A stretch of 64,000 nt of DNA from positions 1,426,001 to 1,490,000 of the forward strand of contig NZ_CP018906.1 of assembly GCF_000785105.2 (NCBI RefSeq). Reading direction: 5' to 3'. The notes below the pieces were generated by a model. The model did no database searches, was not told where the DNA came from, and saw nothing but the letters and a program-made list of their open reading frames with translations. This document shows, piece after piece, positions 39,768 through 48,921 of this stretch. The DNA comes from Lentilactobacillus curieae. Lineage in GTDB: Bacteria; Bacillota; Bacilli; Lactobacillales; Lactobacillaceae. Numbering within the stretch: position 1 is the stretch's first letter; each line of letters opens with the position of its first letter. The translations under genes and the position numbers were made by a program.

Positions 39768-41411
39768 TTATTTACCGTGATAAATCGATTGAGGAACTCC
39801 GTAACGAGCTTTTCCCCAAACCTTTTCAATCCAAGGAATGAACCAGTAGTCTAACCCGATTGATCGTCCAGAACCATTTAGAAGGGCGATTGCGGCGAAT
39901 AACACCCAAATTGTTGAGGTAGCCATCATCGTGAAGAAGAACAAGCAAATCACAAATAGGCTTGCAATAAATGTACATAACCCTAAGAAGATGAAACAAC
40001 CGATAATTGCTTCTAACCAACCAACTCCTGGATGCGCAGTGATTATCCAAGGATTACCACCATTCATATTAGCTAAGCCATCTAGGAATAAGGAGAGTCC
40101 AAAGAACAATCTTAACGGAACTGTCCACAGTACATTGCTCTTACGTGAAGTGTGGTAAGAAAAGACAGTTCGACCATTCTTAACCCAGAAGAATTCATCC
40201 AAAATATATTTCCACAGGTAGTAGCCAGATGAAATTCTTGCGAAGTAAAGGAAGTTGGTAAAATGCTTCATTATGGTTGCAAACCAACCACGAATTCGCT
40301 TGCCACCAAATACTTGGGCAATCCCATAATGAGCACCAAATGAAACTGTAAATCCGAGATTCTTATCTTTAAATTCTACATAATTCTTTGATCCCGAGAT
40401 ATCTTCACCAATGTTATGAGCAACTACTAAAGCTTCGTTTTCAGCTTCTTGAGCAGTTTGTGGTACTGCCCGTTCTGCACCTTTTTCAGTGGCATTGGAA
40501 TTATCACCAGCAACGTAGATTGATTGGTCTTCAAACCCTTTAGCTTGAAGATATTCGTTAGTAATTAGTCTGCCACCACGACCAGCTTCGATTCCAAATT
40601 CATCGGCAGTGTGGTTAGTTTTTACTCCGGCTGTCCAAATCAAAGTGTTAGTGGTGATTGGTTCTTGATCCTTAATTTCAACGCTGTCAGCATTTACCTT
40701 TGAAATCATTGATCCTGCACGAATTTCGACATTGTTTTTCTTAAAGTACTTCTCAGCATGAGCTGCATTTGTGCGATCAAGCATATTGATAATGGTTGGA
40801 TTTGCTTCAACCATGATAACTTTGATTTCATTTGGATCAAGTTTGTTTTGCTTTGCTAATACTTTGCGATAATCAATCAGTTCACCAACAGTTTCGGCCC
40901 CGGTAAATCCTGAACCACAAACAACTAAAGTTAACATTGCCCGACGCTTAGCAGGGTCACGCTCAACCGCACCCTTGCGGATAATGTCACTAATGTGATT
41001 TCTCAAGCGAATGGCATCTTCCATTGACCATAAAGTAAAACCGTTTTCCTTAACCCCTGGAGTACCAAAATCGTTTGGTTCACCACCCATACTAATAAGC
41101 AAGCTATCGTATGGATATTTGCCGTGCTCCCCAACAACAATTTTGCTATCTTTGTCTACTTCAGAAATCGTATCAGTCACCAAATTAACATTTTTTGATT
41201 TATGGAACAGACGTTGCAAATCGTATTGAATACTTTCGGGTTCAATTCTTTCAGTGGCCACTTCATGTAGTTGAGTCATGTATGTGAAATAGGAATGACG
41301 ATCAATTAGAGTGATGTGGACATCTGAATTGTTTTTGAACCGTTTGGCAAGCTTTTTAGTGGCATATACACCGGCGAAACCAGCACCAATGACCACAATG
41401 TTCTTTGCCAT
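39768..41411 (-). CDS. ndh: Type II NADH dehydrogenase fused to a DoxX-like membrane domain
   Basis: The 547-residue protein has the FAD-binding fingerprint VVIGAGFAGVYATKKL at residues 5-20, a second nucleotide-binding motif VVCGSGFTGAETVGEL near residue 165, and a flavin-site end AGDNSNA near residue 300. After about residue 410 comes a hydrophobic region with four membrane helices (LRLFFGLSLFLDGLANM, ...) resembling DoxX. The first part should oxidise NADH and reduce quinone. The extension may anchor it or bind quinone. GAGGGGG lies before the ATG. It is divergent from cydA, forming a respiratory unit. Confidence 0.92.
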   Translation of the reverse strand: MAKNIVVIGAGFAGVYATKKLAKRFKNNSDVHITLIDRHSYFTYMTQLHEVATERIEPESIQYDLQRLFHKSKNVNLVTDTISEVDKDSKIVVGEHGKYPYDSLLISMGGEPNDFGTPGVKENGFTLWSMEDAIRLRNHISDIIRKGAVERDPAKRRAMLTLVVCGSGFTGAETVGELIDYRKVLAKQNKLDPNEIKVIMVEANPTIINMLDRTNAAHAEKYFKKNNVEIRAGSMISKVNADSVEIKDQEPITTNTLIWTAGVKTNHTADEFGIEAGRGGRLITNEYLQAKGFEDQSIYVAGDNSNATEKGAERAVPQTAQEAENEALVVAHNIGEDISGSKNYVEFKDKNLGFTVSFGAHYGIAQVFGGKRIRGWFATIMKHFTNFLYFARISSGYYLWKYILDEFFWVKNGRTVFSYHTSRKSNVLWTVPLRLFFGLSLFLDGLANMNGGNPWIITAHPGVGWLEAIIGCFIFLGLCTFIASLFVICLFFFTMMATSTIWVLFAAIALLNGSGRSIGLDYWFIPWIEKVWGKARYGVPQSIYHGK

Positions 41412-41490
41412 ATTAATACCCCCTCATAATGTTAGATTGGATAAGATTAAAAAAAATAAAAATGATAGCGCAAACATCTTATCAGACTCA

Positions 41491-41519
41491 ATTATAATTA
41501 ACTTGCTATAAATTGTCTA
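41491..41519 (-). promoter_or_regulatory. Promoter of ndh
   Basis: On the minus strand TAGACA (41519-41514) and TATAAT (41496-41491) are 17 bases apart. The leader of about 75 bases holds an 8-base inverted repeat, GATAAGAT with ATCTTATC. Confidence 0.75.
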
Positions 41520-41569
41520 ATAAAGAATCCCTTATATATCAACAAATCATGCTTCTTTAGCCTTAACAA

Positions 41570-41587
41570 TTCACAAACTTTTGTAAA
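41570..41587. promoter_or_regulatory. Candidate operator between ndh and cydA
   Basis: TTCACAA-ACTT-TTGTAAA is an inverted repeat with 6 of 7 matching pairs, and TTAACAA lies directly before it. It sits between the two divergent respiratory promoters. It is not a standard Rex box, in which the half-sites face the other way. The binding protein is unknown. Confidence 0.35.
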
Positions 41588-41628
41588 CTTTCAAATAACC
41601 ATTATCGTATTTTTAAAACTAATTATAA

Positions 41629-41657
41629 TTGAATAATGATTCCAATATAGCTAAAAT
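41629..41657 (+). promoter_or_regulatory. Promoter of cydAB
   Basis: TTGAAT at 41629-41634 and TAAAAT at 41652-41657 are 17 bases apart, 51 bases before the cydA start. Confidence 0.7.
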
Positions 41658-41707
41658 ATAGGCGTAAGAGTTTATTTTACAAAATTATGATGAGGGGGGA
41701 AGCAATT

Positions 41708-43159
41708 ATGGATATTGCTGCTTCAGTATTATTCCTGTCACGATTTCAATTTGCGATGACAACAGTGTTCCATTTCTTCTTTGTTCCATTTTCAATTGGT
41801 TTAGCTTTTATTGTTTCAGTTATGGAAACGCTTTATGTTGTTAAAAAAGATGAAGTCTACAAGAAAATGACCCAGTTTTGGGGAAAGATGTTCATCTATA
41901 GTTTCGCAGTTGGAGTTGTTACTGGAATTATTCAAGAATTCCAATTTGGAATGAACTGGTCTGAGTACTCTCGGTTCATGGGTGATGTGTTCGGTGCACC
42001 ACTTGCAATTGAGGCCTTAGCCGCATTCTTCTTGGAATCTACATTTATTGGTCTTTGGATGTTTACATGGACTAGAGTTAAGCCAGCAGTGCATGCACTT
42101 TTCATCTGGCTAGTATGTATTGGTTCGTCATTATCAGCACTTTGGATTTTGGCTGCCAACAGTTTCATGCAAAATCCCGTTGGTTATATTATCAATGCTA
42201 AAACTCACCGAGTTCAACTAACAGACTTTGGTGCAGTTGTTGGTAATAAACAATTATGGTACGAATTTTCACACGTTATTCTTGGTGCCTTGATCACCGC
42301 AGCATTTGTTGTCGCTGGTTGTTCAGCATGGAGATTGTTAAAGAATAAGAACGTGGACTTTTACCGGAAATCAATTAAGGTCAGCTTAATTATTGGTCTA
42401 GTTGCCTGCTTAGGTTCAATTTGGTCTGGTGATTTACAAACTCGCTACTTGGTTGATAATCAACCAATGAAGTTTGCTGCTATGGAAGGTTTGGATAAGA
42501 ACTCTAAGAATGGTGACTGGACTATGGTTGCTGGATTTAAAGACCATAAAAAAACCTGGTCAATCGAGGTTCCTAAAGTTCTTAACATCTTGACTTACCA
42601 TAAGTTCAATGGTCCATCGATCAAGGGACAAGAACAGGTTAACAAAGAGTTGAAGGCAAAGTATAAGAACAAGCAAGGGGACATGAATTACTACACCCCA
42701 ACAAGAACCTTGTTCTGGAGCTTTAGAGTTATGGCTGGTTCCGCAGCATTATTCGCGTTAGTGGCCATCGTTGGTCTTTGGTTTAACCGTAAGAAGTCTG
42801 ATGCAATTGTTAAGCAGAAGTGGTTCTTGTACATCATGGGACTTTGCCTATGGTTACCATTTATTGTCAACACTGCTGGTTGGTTCATCACCGAATTTGG
42901 TAGATATCCATGGGTTGTTTACGGATTGCTAACCATTGCTGATGCTGTATCGCCAACCGCAACTGTTGGTTCACTATTATTCACAAATATCGTTTACTTC
43001 CTAATGTTCTCCGGCCTTGGTCTAGTTATGATTGTTCTTAGTCATAGAGTACTTAAGGAAGGCCCAGATTCAGTTAACCCAGATGGGTACGCAGTTGAAA
43101 AAACTGAGGATTCATCTAAGGCTGATCCTTACGAAATGGGGGCGGTTAAACATGACTAA
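41708..43159 (+). CDS. cydA: Cytochrome bd ubiquinol/menaquinol oxidase subunit I
   Basis: The 483-residue membrane protein carries the haem and quinol sites. Motifs include SRFQFAMTTVFHFFFVPFSIG (haem b ligand His22), GIIQEFQFGMNWSEYSRFMGDVFG, and WFITEFGRYPW. The length is that of the short Q-loop type common in Firmicutes. GAGGGGGGAAGC lies before the ATG at 41708. The cydB start overlaps its last 8 bases. Together with CydB it reduces oxygen to water; use needs haem and quinone. Confidence 0.97.
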   Translation: MDIAASVLFLSRFQFAMTTVFHFFFVPFSIGLAFIVSVMETLYVVKKDEVYKKMTQFWGKMFIYSFAVGVVTGIIQEFQFGMNWSEYSRFMGDVFGAPLAIEALAAFFLESTFIGLWMFTWTRVKPAVHALFIWLVCIGSSLSALWILAANSFMQNPVGYIINAKTHRVQLTDFGAVVGNKQLWYEFSHVILGALITAAFVVAGCSAWRLLKNKNVDFYRKSIKVSLIIGLVACLGSIWSGDLQTRYLVDNQPMKFAAMEGLDKNSKNGDWTMVAGFKDHKKTWSIEVPKVLNILTYHKFNGPSIKGQEQVNKELKAKYKNKQGDMNYYTPTRTLFWSFRVMAGSAALFALVAIVGLWFNRKKSDAIVKQKWFLYIMGLCLWLPFIVNTAGWFITEFGRYPWVVYGLLTIADAVSPTATVGSLLFTNIVYFLMFSGLGLVMIVLSHRVLKEGPDSVNPDGYAVEKTEDSSKADPYEMGAVKHD

Positions 43160-44162
43160 TTTACAATTACTATGGTTTATCTTAATCGGTGTCCTTTTTA
43201 GTGGCTTTTTCTTCCTTGAAGGATTTGATTTTGGTATTGGAATGGCGGTTAAGTCATTTGCCAAAAACACAGCTGAACGCGATGTGATTATTCAAACTAT
43301 CGGCCCTCACTGGGACGGAAATGAAGTTTGGTTGATTACTGCTGGTGGTGCAATGTTTGCCTCACTGCCAATGTGGTATGCTTCACTATTTTCAGGCTAC
43401 TATTTAGTTCTATTTTTAATCTTGGTTTCCTTGATTTTTAGAGGAGTGTCATTTGAATTTAGAGCCAACGTTAAGACCGAAACCTGGAGAAACTTCTGGG
43501 AGTGGGCTTCAACAATTGGTAGTTTCTGTGCCGCTTTCTTATTTGGAATGATGTTCACAAGCATGATTCAGGGCGTTCCAATGGATGCTGAGGGAAATGT
43601 TCATGGCACTTTCTTCACATTCGTTAACTGGTTCTCAATCGTTGGTGGAGTTGCAGTTTCATTGCTCTGCTTCATTCACGGCTTGAACTTCTTACGTCTA
43701 AAAACTAGTGGGGAACTCCGTGACCGTGCTCAAAGCTGGTCAATGAAGTTATACCCAGTACTACTTGCTGGAGAAGTTGTGTTTGCAGTATTGCTTTACT
43801 TTGTAACCGACTTTATTAAAAATAAGCCAGTATCAAGTATTTTAATCTTGGCATTCATCGTTGTCTTCTCATTGCTAGCATGGTTCTTTGCAGCTAAACA
43901 CCATGACTGGGGTTCATTTATTTCTAGTGGGTTAACGCTAATTGGTATCGTGGTTCTTATCTTCAACGGGTTATTCCCACGGGTTATGATTGCTACTAAC
44001 CCTGCTCATTCAATTTTGATCAAGAATGCTTCAAATTCTCCATACACTCTTCACTTGATGACAATTATCACATTCTCAATTTTGCCAATTGTGTTAATTT
44101 ACTTCATCTGGAGTTACTGGATTTTTTACAAGCGTTTAAAATCACCGAAACAAACTGCATAG
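43152..44162 (+). CDS. cydB: Cytochrome bd oxidase subunit II
   Basis: The 336-residue membrane protein starts LLWFILIGVLFSGFFFLEGFDFGIGM, the conserved CydB opening, and has GPHWDGNEVWLI (residues 57-68) and SFEFRANVK. It pairs with CydA. The longer open frame from 43032 lies inside cydA; the ATG at 43152 follows GGGGGCGG and overlaps cydA by 8 bases, a coupled start. A strong terminator follows before cydD. Confidence 0.97.
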   Translation: MTNLQLLWFILIGVLFSGFFFLEGFDFGIGMAVKSFAKNTAERDVIIQTIGPHWDGNEVWLITAGGAMFASLPMWYASLFSGYYLVLFLILVSLIFRGVSFEFRANVKTETWRNFWEWASTIGSFCAAFLFGMMFTSMIQGVPMDAEGNVHGTFFTFVNWFSIVGGVAVSLLCFIHGLNFLRLKTSGELRDRAQSWSMKLYPVLLAGEVVFAVLLYFVTDFIKNKPVSSILILAFIVVFSLLAWFFAAKHHDWGSFISSGLTLIGIVVLIFNGLFPRVMIATNPAHSILIKNASNSPYTLHLMTIITFSILPIVLIYFIWSYWIFYKRLKSPKQTA

Positions 44163-44181
44163 ATTAACATAAGTAAGGTAT

Positions 44182-44224
44182 AATACGTGATTAGATAGGA
44201 AAAATCTAATCGCGTATTTTTTTT
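44182..44224 (+). terminator. Terminator between cydB and cydD
   Basis: AATACGTGATTAGAT pairs with ATCTAATCGCGTATT (one G-T), followed by eight T. It should make cydDC expression partly independent of or lower than cydAB. Confidence 0.9.
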
Positions 44225-44253
44225 GGATTTTTTTACTAGATTTAGGGGTGAGT

Positions 44254-45987
44254 ATGTTGATTGATAAGCGACTTTTTGACCTGCCGGGGATGCGCAAAAA
44301 TGTTAGTATCTTGGCAGTTTTAGTATTTATTCAAGCATTTGCAATTATTTTTCAAGCTCGTTACTTAGCTATTGCCATTGTAAATTTGTGGTCATTAAAA
44401 CCACTAAGTAGCATTGTGATACCAATGATCATCTTTGGAATTTCATTTATGATCAGACACATCATAACTGTGGCACAGAACCGGTTGTTCTTCCCGTTTG
44501 TAGAAACAACCTCAAAGAACATGAGAAACCAGTTAATGAGTAAACTCTTCAAACTTGGTCCCGCTGAAGTTGAACATCGGGGAACAGGGAATATGGTGAC
44601 CATGGCACTAGAAGGGATTGATCAAGTCCAAACTTACTTGATGCTCGTGATGATTAAGATTCTGGACATGTCGATTACTCCCTGGCTCATTCTTGTGTAC
44701 ATAGCATTTCTCCAATTTAAACAGGGAATCTTTTTGTTGATTATATATCCCGTGATTATTCTCTTTATGGTGATTTTAGGTCTAGCTGCGCAAAGTAGAG
44801 CTGATAGACAATATGAAGGATATCAACGACTCTCTAACCACTTTGTTGATACATTACGTGGGCTTCCGACCCTCAAGCAATTAGGACTATCAAAAAGCTA
44901 TGCTAAAAACGTTTACGGGGTTAGTGAATCATATCGAAAAGAGACAATGTCAACCCTGACGATTGCGATGACTTCAACGTTTGCGTTGGATTTCTTCACT
45001 ACGCTATCAATTGCCGTAGTTGCTGTTTTCTTAGGGTTTGATCTGATGTGGGGGAAAGTTACATTGCTACCTGCATTAACGATTTTGACACTGGCACCAG
45101 AGTATTTTTTGCCAATCAGAAACTTTGCTAATGATTATCACGCAACCTTGAACGGTAAAAACGCAATGACAGCCGTTTTAGAGGTGTTAAACGAACCAAC
45201 GACTAAAGACAGGGATAAGCTTCCAGAAAGCGACTGGAAGGCAAATTCTGAGCTTCAGGTGCAGGATGCAAGTGTTACCTATGGCGATAGTAAAATCCCA
45301 GCTTTGAAAAACGTTAACTTTGACATCACAGGGATGACCAAAGTGGGAATTATCGGAAAATCTGGTTCAGGGAAATCAACGCTGTTAAATATGATCGGTG
45401 GGTTTTTAAAACCTGACCAAGGGGATGCAATTACGTTGAACGGCAATAAGTTGCCTCATTTAGACCAGGAGAATTGGCAAAAACAATTTATGTATATTCC
45501 GCAAAATCCGTATATTTTTCATGACACTTTAGCTAACAACGTGAGCTTCTATGTTGATGATGCAGACACCGATAAAATTAATGCAGCAATCGATAAGGCA
45601 GGACTATCCGAGTGGGTGAAAAGCTTGCCGGACGGTCTGAACACGTTAATTGGTGAAGGCGGTCGTTCAGTAAGTGGTGGTCAAGCCCAACGAATTGCAT
45701 TGGCAAGGGCATTCCTTGATAAGAACCGTAAGGTATTGTTGTTTGATGAGCCAACTGCACATCTGGATATTGAAACTGAAGTGGGCCTTAAAGAAGATAT
45801 CCTACCAGTATTCAATGATCACCTAGTTTTCTTTGCGACACACAGACTACATTGGATCAACGAAATGGACTATGTTCTAGTAATGGATCATGGGGAAATA
45901 GTTGAACAGGGGACTCCTCAACAACTAGCAGCTCAATCTGGAATGTACACTGAGTTGCGAGCAGAAATGGAGGCAAACCAACTATGA
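44254..45987 (+). CDS. cydD: Thiol reductant ABC exporter subunit CydD
   Basis: The 577-residue half transporter has about six membrane segments followed by an ATPase domain with Walker A IGKSGSGKST near residue 370, signature VSGGQAQRIALARAF and Walker B VLLFDEPTAHLD. With CydC it exports cysteine or glutathione, which cytochrome bd assembly needs. The N-terminal region (IFQARYLAIAIVNLW) resembles CydD more than CydC. Start ATG at 44254 behind AGGGG; GTG at 44248 is an alternative. Its TGA overlaps the cydC ATG. Confidence 0.92.
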   Translation: MLIDKRLFDLPGMRKNVSILAVLVFIQAFAIIFQARYLAIAIVNLWSLKPLSSIVIPMIIFGISFMIRHIITVAQNRLFFPFVETTSKNMRNQLMSKLFKLGPAEVEHRGTGNMVTMALEGIDQVQTYLMLVMIKILDMSITPWLILVYIAFLQFKQGIFLLIIYPVIILFMVILGLAAQSRADRQYEGYQRLSNHFVDTLRGLPTLKQLGLSKSYAKNVYGVSESYRKETMSTLTIAMTSTFALDFFTTLSIAVVAVFLGFDLMWGKVTLLPALTILTLAPEYFLPIRNFANDYHATLNGKNAMTAVLEVLNEPTTKDRDKLPESDWKANSELQVQDASVTYGDSKIPALKNVNFDITGMTKVGIIGKSGSGKSTLLNMIGGFLKPDQGDAITLNGNKLPHLDQENWQKQFMYIPQNPYIFHDTLANNVSFYVDDADTDKINAAIDKAGLSEWVKSLPDGLNTLIGEGGRSVSGGQAQRIALARAFLDKNRKVLLFDEPTAHLDIETEVGLKEDILPVFNDHLVFFATHRLHWINEMDYVLVMDHGEIVEQGTPQQLAAQSGMYTELRAEMEANQL

Positions 45988-47726
45988 AGAATTTGCGAAG
46001 CACATTTAAAAACGATAATTGGGTAATGCCTTATCTACGCAAATATAAAGCACTGTTAGCATTGGTACTCTTTTTAGGGTTTATGACATTTTTCTCAGCT
46101 GGAGCGTTAATGTTTAACTCTGGTTTTCTAATTAGTGAAGCGGCCAGAAGACCTGATAGTATCATTTATATATATGTGCCAGTTGTTTTAGCAAGGGCTT
46201 TTGGTATCGCTAGGCCAAGCTTTCGATATGCTGAACGGTTGACTAGTCATAACTGGGTATTGAAGATTGTGTCTGATTTTAGGAAAAAGTTGTATCAAAC
46301 CGTTGAAAAGCGGGCAACAACAATTCAACGCTCTCATCAAACTGGTGACATTCTCAGTATTCTAGCAGATGATATCGAACACATTGAAAATTTGTACTTA
46401 CGAACTGTTTTCCCAATAGTAATCGGTTGGTTACTTTATTTATTCATTGTGATTGGTATCGGGGTACTTAATTGGCAAGTTGCAATTTTGATGGCAATTT
46501 TGCTGGGAGTAATTGTTATCTTGCTGCCACTGTTATCCGTTGTCACAAATGGTGCCCGAGAATTTAAACAGCACCAAGTTCAGCATGAATTTTATACTAA
46601 CTTAACTGACCAAGTGTTGGGGTTATCAGACTGGAAAATTTCTGGTCGGTATGATGACTTTTTGAAAATGCAGCAGGCGCCAATTGAAGAAATTGCCACT
46701 TTAAGAAGACAGGACCACTATTATCAATGGTGGCGAGGTTTGTTCGTTCAATTCATTATCTTCCTGGCCGTCTTGGTACTGACGGTGTGGACTGGGATTC
46801 AATTTGGTGCGACAAAGGGGCAGGCTAACTGGGTTGCTGCCTTTGCCTTGGCTCTATTTCCAGCAGTTGATCCGTTCCTAAGTATCAGTCAGGCGGCGTC
46901 TGAGTGGCCAATTTATAAACGCTCAATTGACAGGGTAAATGAGCTTGATCGCAGCGTTGAAAAACAACTTCCTGAACAGGTTGAATTAGGGTCAGTGTTT
47001 GAGACTTTAAATGTTGATGACGTTGATTTTCATTACCAAGGTGCTGATGAGATGGTGTTGAAAAAATTAACTCTCGAAGTCAAACAAGGTGAAAAGTTAG
47101 CTTTACTGGGACCAAGTGGAACCGGTAAGAGTACGTTATTAAAACTATTGGTTGGGGATGAAACGCCAACTTCTGGTGAGATCACCATTAATGGAATCCC
47201 GGTAGCCAAGTTACAACATGAGCGGGCAAATCTATTTGGTGTGCTAGATCAAAAACCTTATCTATTTGATACAACCGTAATGAATAATGTGCGTTTAGGA
47301 AATCCGTCCGCAACTGATGACGAAGTTAAACAGGCGATTGCAGCAGTAGGCTTGCAAGAACTAATTGAATCGTTACCCGATCAATACGACACTGAAGTTA
47401 AGGAAGCGGGACAACGTTTTTCTGGTGGTGAGCGTCAGCGGCTATCGCTAGCTAGGCTTCTCCTGCAAGATGCGCCAATCATTATTTTGGATGAACCAAC
47501 CGTTAGTCTTGATCCAATCACTGAAAAGCAATTATTGGATCAGGTGTTTACCTTATTAAAGGATAAGACGATTATCTGGGTAACCCACCATTTGGCAGGA
47601 GTTGCTCATGTCGATCAAGTCAGATTCTTGGAAGCAGGTAAGTTTGAAATGGTCGGGACTCCTAAAGAACTTTATATGAATAATGAACATTTTAGAAAAT
47701 TGTACGATTTAGACCGTGGAGAATAA
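45984..47726 (+). CDS. cydC: Thiol reductant ABC exporter subunit CydC
   Basis: The 580-residue half transporter begins MPYLRKYKALLALVLFLGFMTFFSAGALMFNSGFLISEA-like sequence, characteristic of CydC (SGFLIS). Its ATPase part has Walker A LGPSGTGKST near residue 378, signature FSGGERQRLSLARLL and Walker B IIILDEPTVSLD. It forms a heterodimer with CydD. The start overlaps cydD by 4 bases (ATGA). A bidirectional terminator separates it from the convergent prenyl synthase gene. Confidence 0.92.
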   Translation: MKNLRSTFKNDNWVMPYLRKYKALLALVLFLGFMTFFSAGALMFNSGFLISEAARRPDSIIYIYVPVVLARAFGIARPSFRYAERLTSHNWVLKIVSDFRKKLYQTVEKRATTIQRSHQTGDILSILADDIEHIENLYLRTVFPIVIGWLLYLFIVIGIGVLNWQVAILMAILLGVIVILLPLLSVVTNGAREFKQHQVQHEFYTNLTDQVLGLSDWKISGRYDDFLKMQQAPIEEIATLRRQDHYYQWWRGLFVQFIIFLAVLVLTVWTGIQFGATKGQANWVAAFALALFPAVDPFLSISQAASEWPIYKRSIDRVNELDRSVEKQLPEQVELGSVFETLNVDDVDFHYQGADEMVLKKLTLEVKQGEKLALLGPSGTGKSTLLKLLVGDETPTSGEITINGIPVAKLQHERANLFGVLDQKPYLFDTTVMNNVRLGNPSATDDEVKQAIAAVGLQELIESLPDQYDTEVKEAGQRFSGGERQRLSLARLLLQDAPIIILDEPTVSLDPITEKQLLDQVFTLLKDKTIIWVTHHLAGVAHVDQVRFLEAGKFEMVGTPKELYMNNEHFRKLYDLDRGE

Positions 47727-47729
47727 GAC

Positions 47730-47786
47730 AAAAAAAGGCCTTGTAACCAATCCAAATTAGGATTGACTACAAGGTCTTTATTTTTA
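47730..47786. terminator. Terminator between cydC and the prenyl synthase gene
   Basis: AAAGGCCTTGTA pairs with TACAAGGTCTTT, with an inner AATCC/GGATT block. A runs precede it and TATTTTTA follows it, so it works in both directions. Confidence 0.88.
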
Positions 47787-48764
47787 CTATTGATTTCTTA
47801 CTAGTAGTTGAGAAGTTAGTGATTTGAGCTGTTTTTTTGCTTTAATATCTGGCAACTCATCAATTAGTCCCAATGCGTCATTTGTTAATTTTTGAGCTGT
47901 AATTTTAGCGTCATTTAGACCGCCACATTGTTTAACGATTTGAGCAACTGCAACCATGTCAGAACTTGTCATTGCAGATTTCTTGGTTAGTAACATACTT
48001 AGCTCTTGTTTTTGTTTCGGTAGAGAACAGAGAAGCGGTAGGGTGTATGTCCCTGATTTCAAATCCTCCAAGATTGGCTTTTTGGTGTTGACAGTATTAC
48101 CGTCATAATCCAGAACGTCATCTAAAATTTGGTATGCCTGACCAATTGTTAAACCGATTTTGGCAACCTTGGTGGTTAAATCAGCAGAACAATGAGTTAA
48201 TATTGCTGCCTGTTTAAAACTTAACTCGAATAGCTTGGCCGTTTTGCCAGTGATCTCTTCAATATATTGATCAACCGTTTCTTCCAAGTTATATCTGAGT
48301 TGCATTTGTTCTAACTCACCGCTCAAAATTCGTTGCATAACGTCAACTTGATATTGTAAATTTTGTGGTTCGGTTGTCGACTTTAGAATTTCATTGAAGT
48401 AGCAGGTAAACAAGTAGTCGCCAGCATAGATTGCGTTGCGTTGGCCATATTCTGTGTGAATTGTTTTGACACCACGGCGTAATTCCGAGTCGTCAATTAC
48501 ATCATCGTGAATCAGGGTGGCCACGTGCAAAATTTCCATTGCGGCTGCACCAGAACGGAGTACTTTTTTGTCTGTAGGTTCACCGAATTCTGAAATGATG
48601 TAGAAAAAACCTGGACGTAAAAATTTGCCACCAGAATTGATTAGGTCGGAAACTTTTTTCTCGATTGGTTTGACCGGCAGACTCACGACTGATAATAAAT
48701 ATTTTTGTAAGGCGATTAACTTTAAATTAATTGTTGGAAATTGTCGCCATAACTGATGAACCAT
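47787..48764 (-). CDS. Polyprenyl diphosphate synthase (heptaprenyl/quinone tail type)
   Basis: The 325-residue trans-prenyl synthase has the first Asp-rich motif LIHDDVIDDSELRRG near residue 88 and the second LDDVLDYDG near residue 217, plus GGKFLRPGF near residue 48. It condenses isopentenyl diphosphate into a long chain. Next to cydABDC and ndh, a quinone side chain is the likely use. GAGGTG lies 8 bases before the ATG at 48764; the frame to 48872 extends upstream of the promoter at 48801 and is rejected. Confidence 0.9.
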   Translation of the reverse strand: MVHQLWRQFPTINLKLIALQKYLLSVVSLPVKPIEKKVSDLINSGGKFLRPGFFYIISEFGEPTDKKVLRSGAAAMEILHVATLIHDDVIDDSELRRGVKTIHTEYGQRNAIYAGDYLFTCYFNEILKSTTEPQNLQYQVDVMQRILSGELEQMQLRYNLEETVDQYIEEITGKTAKLFELSFKQAAILTHCSADLTTKVAKIGLTIGQAYQILDDVLDYDGNTVNTKKPILEDLKSGTYTLPLLCSLPKQKQELSMLLTKKSAMTSSDMVAVAQIVKQCGGLNDAKITAQKLTNDALGLIDELPDIKAKKQLKSLTSQLLVRNQ

Positions 48765-48800
48765 GAGACACCTCATTATGATTTGATAAGTACACAATCT

Positions 48801-48829
48801 AGAATACAAATTTACCGAATCAAAGTCAA
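48801..48829 (-). promoter_or_regulatory. Promoter of the prenyl synthase gene
   Basis: On the minus strand TTGACT (48829-48824) and TATTCT (48806-48801) are 17 bases apart. This excludes the longer reading frame upstream. Confidence 0.8.
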
Positions 48830-48868
48830 TCAAGTAATCACGTGGGATTAAGCGGTTAAGGGGGTTCT

Positions 48869-48909
48869 GCAAAAAACAGCGACCTGCAAATAATCTGCAA
48901 GTCGCTGTT
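48869..48909 (-). terminator. Terminator of helD
   Basis: AACAGCGAC and TGCA pair with TGCA and GTCGCTGTT, followed by TTTTTTG on the minus strand. Confidence 0.9.
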
Positions 48910-48921
48910 CCACATTAACCA

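Noticed and set aside
39461-39841. A 126-codon plus-strand frame running through 5S rRNA, terminator, tRNA-Thr and the end of ndh
   Set aside because: It crosses two RNA genes and two terminators, so it cannot be a real coding sequence.
41570-41587. Rex box between ndh and cydA
   Set aside because: The half-sites face the wrong way for TTGTGAA-N4-TTCACAA, so I list it only as an unassigned inverted repeat.
48765-48872. N-terminal extension of the prenyl synthase gene
   Set aside because: The promoter at 48801-48829 lies inside it and a good ribosome site precedes the inner ATG at 48764.
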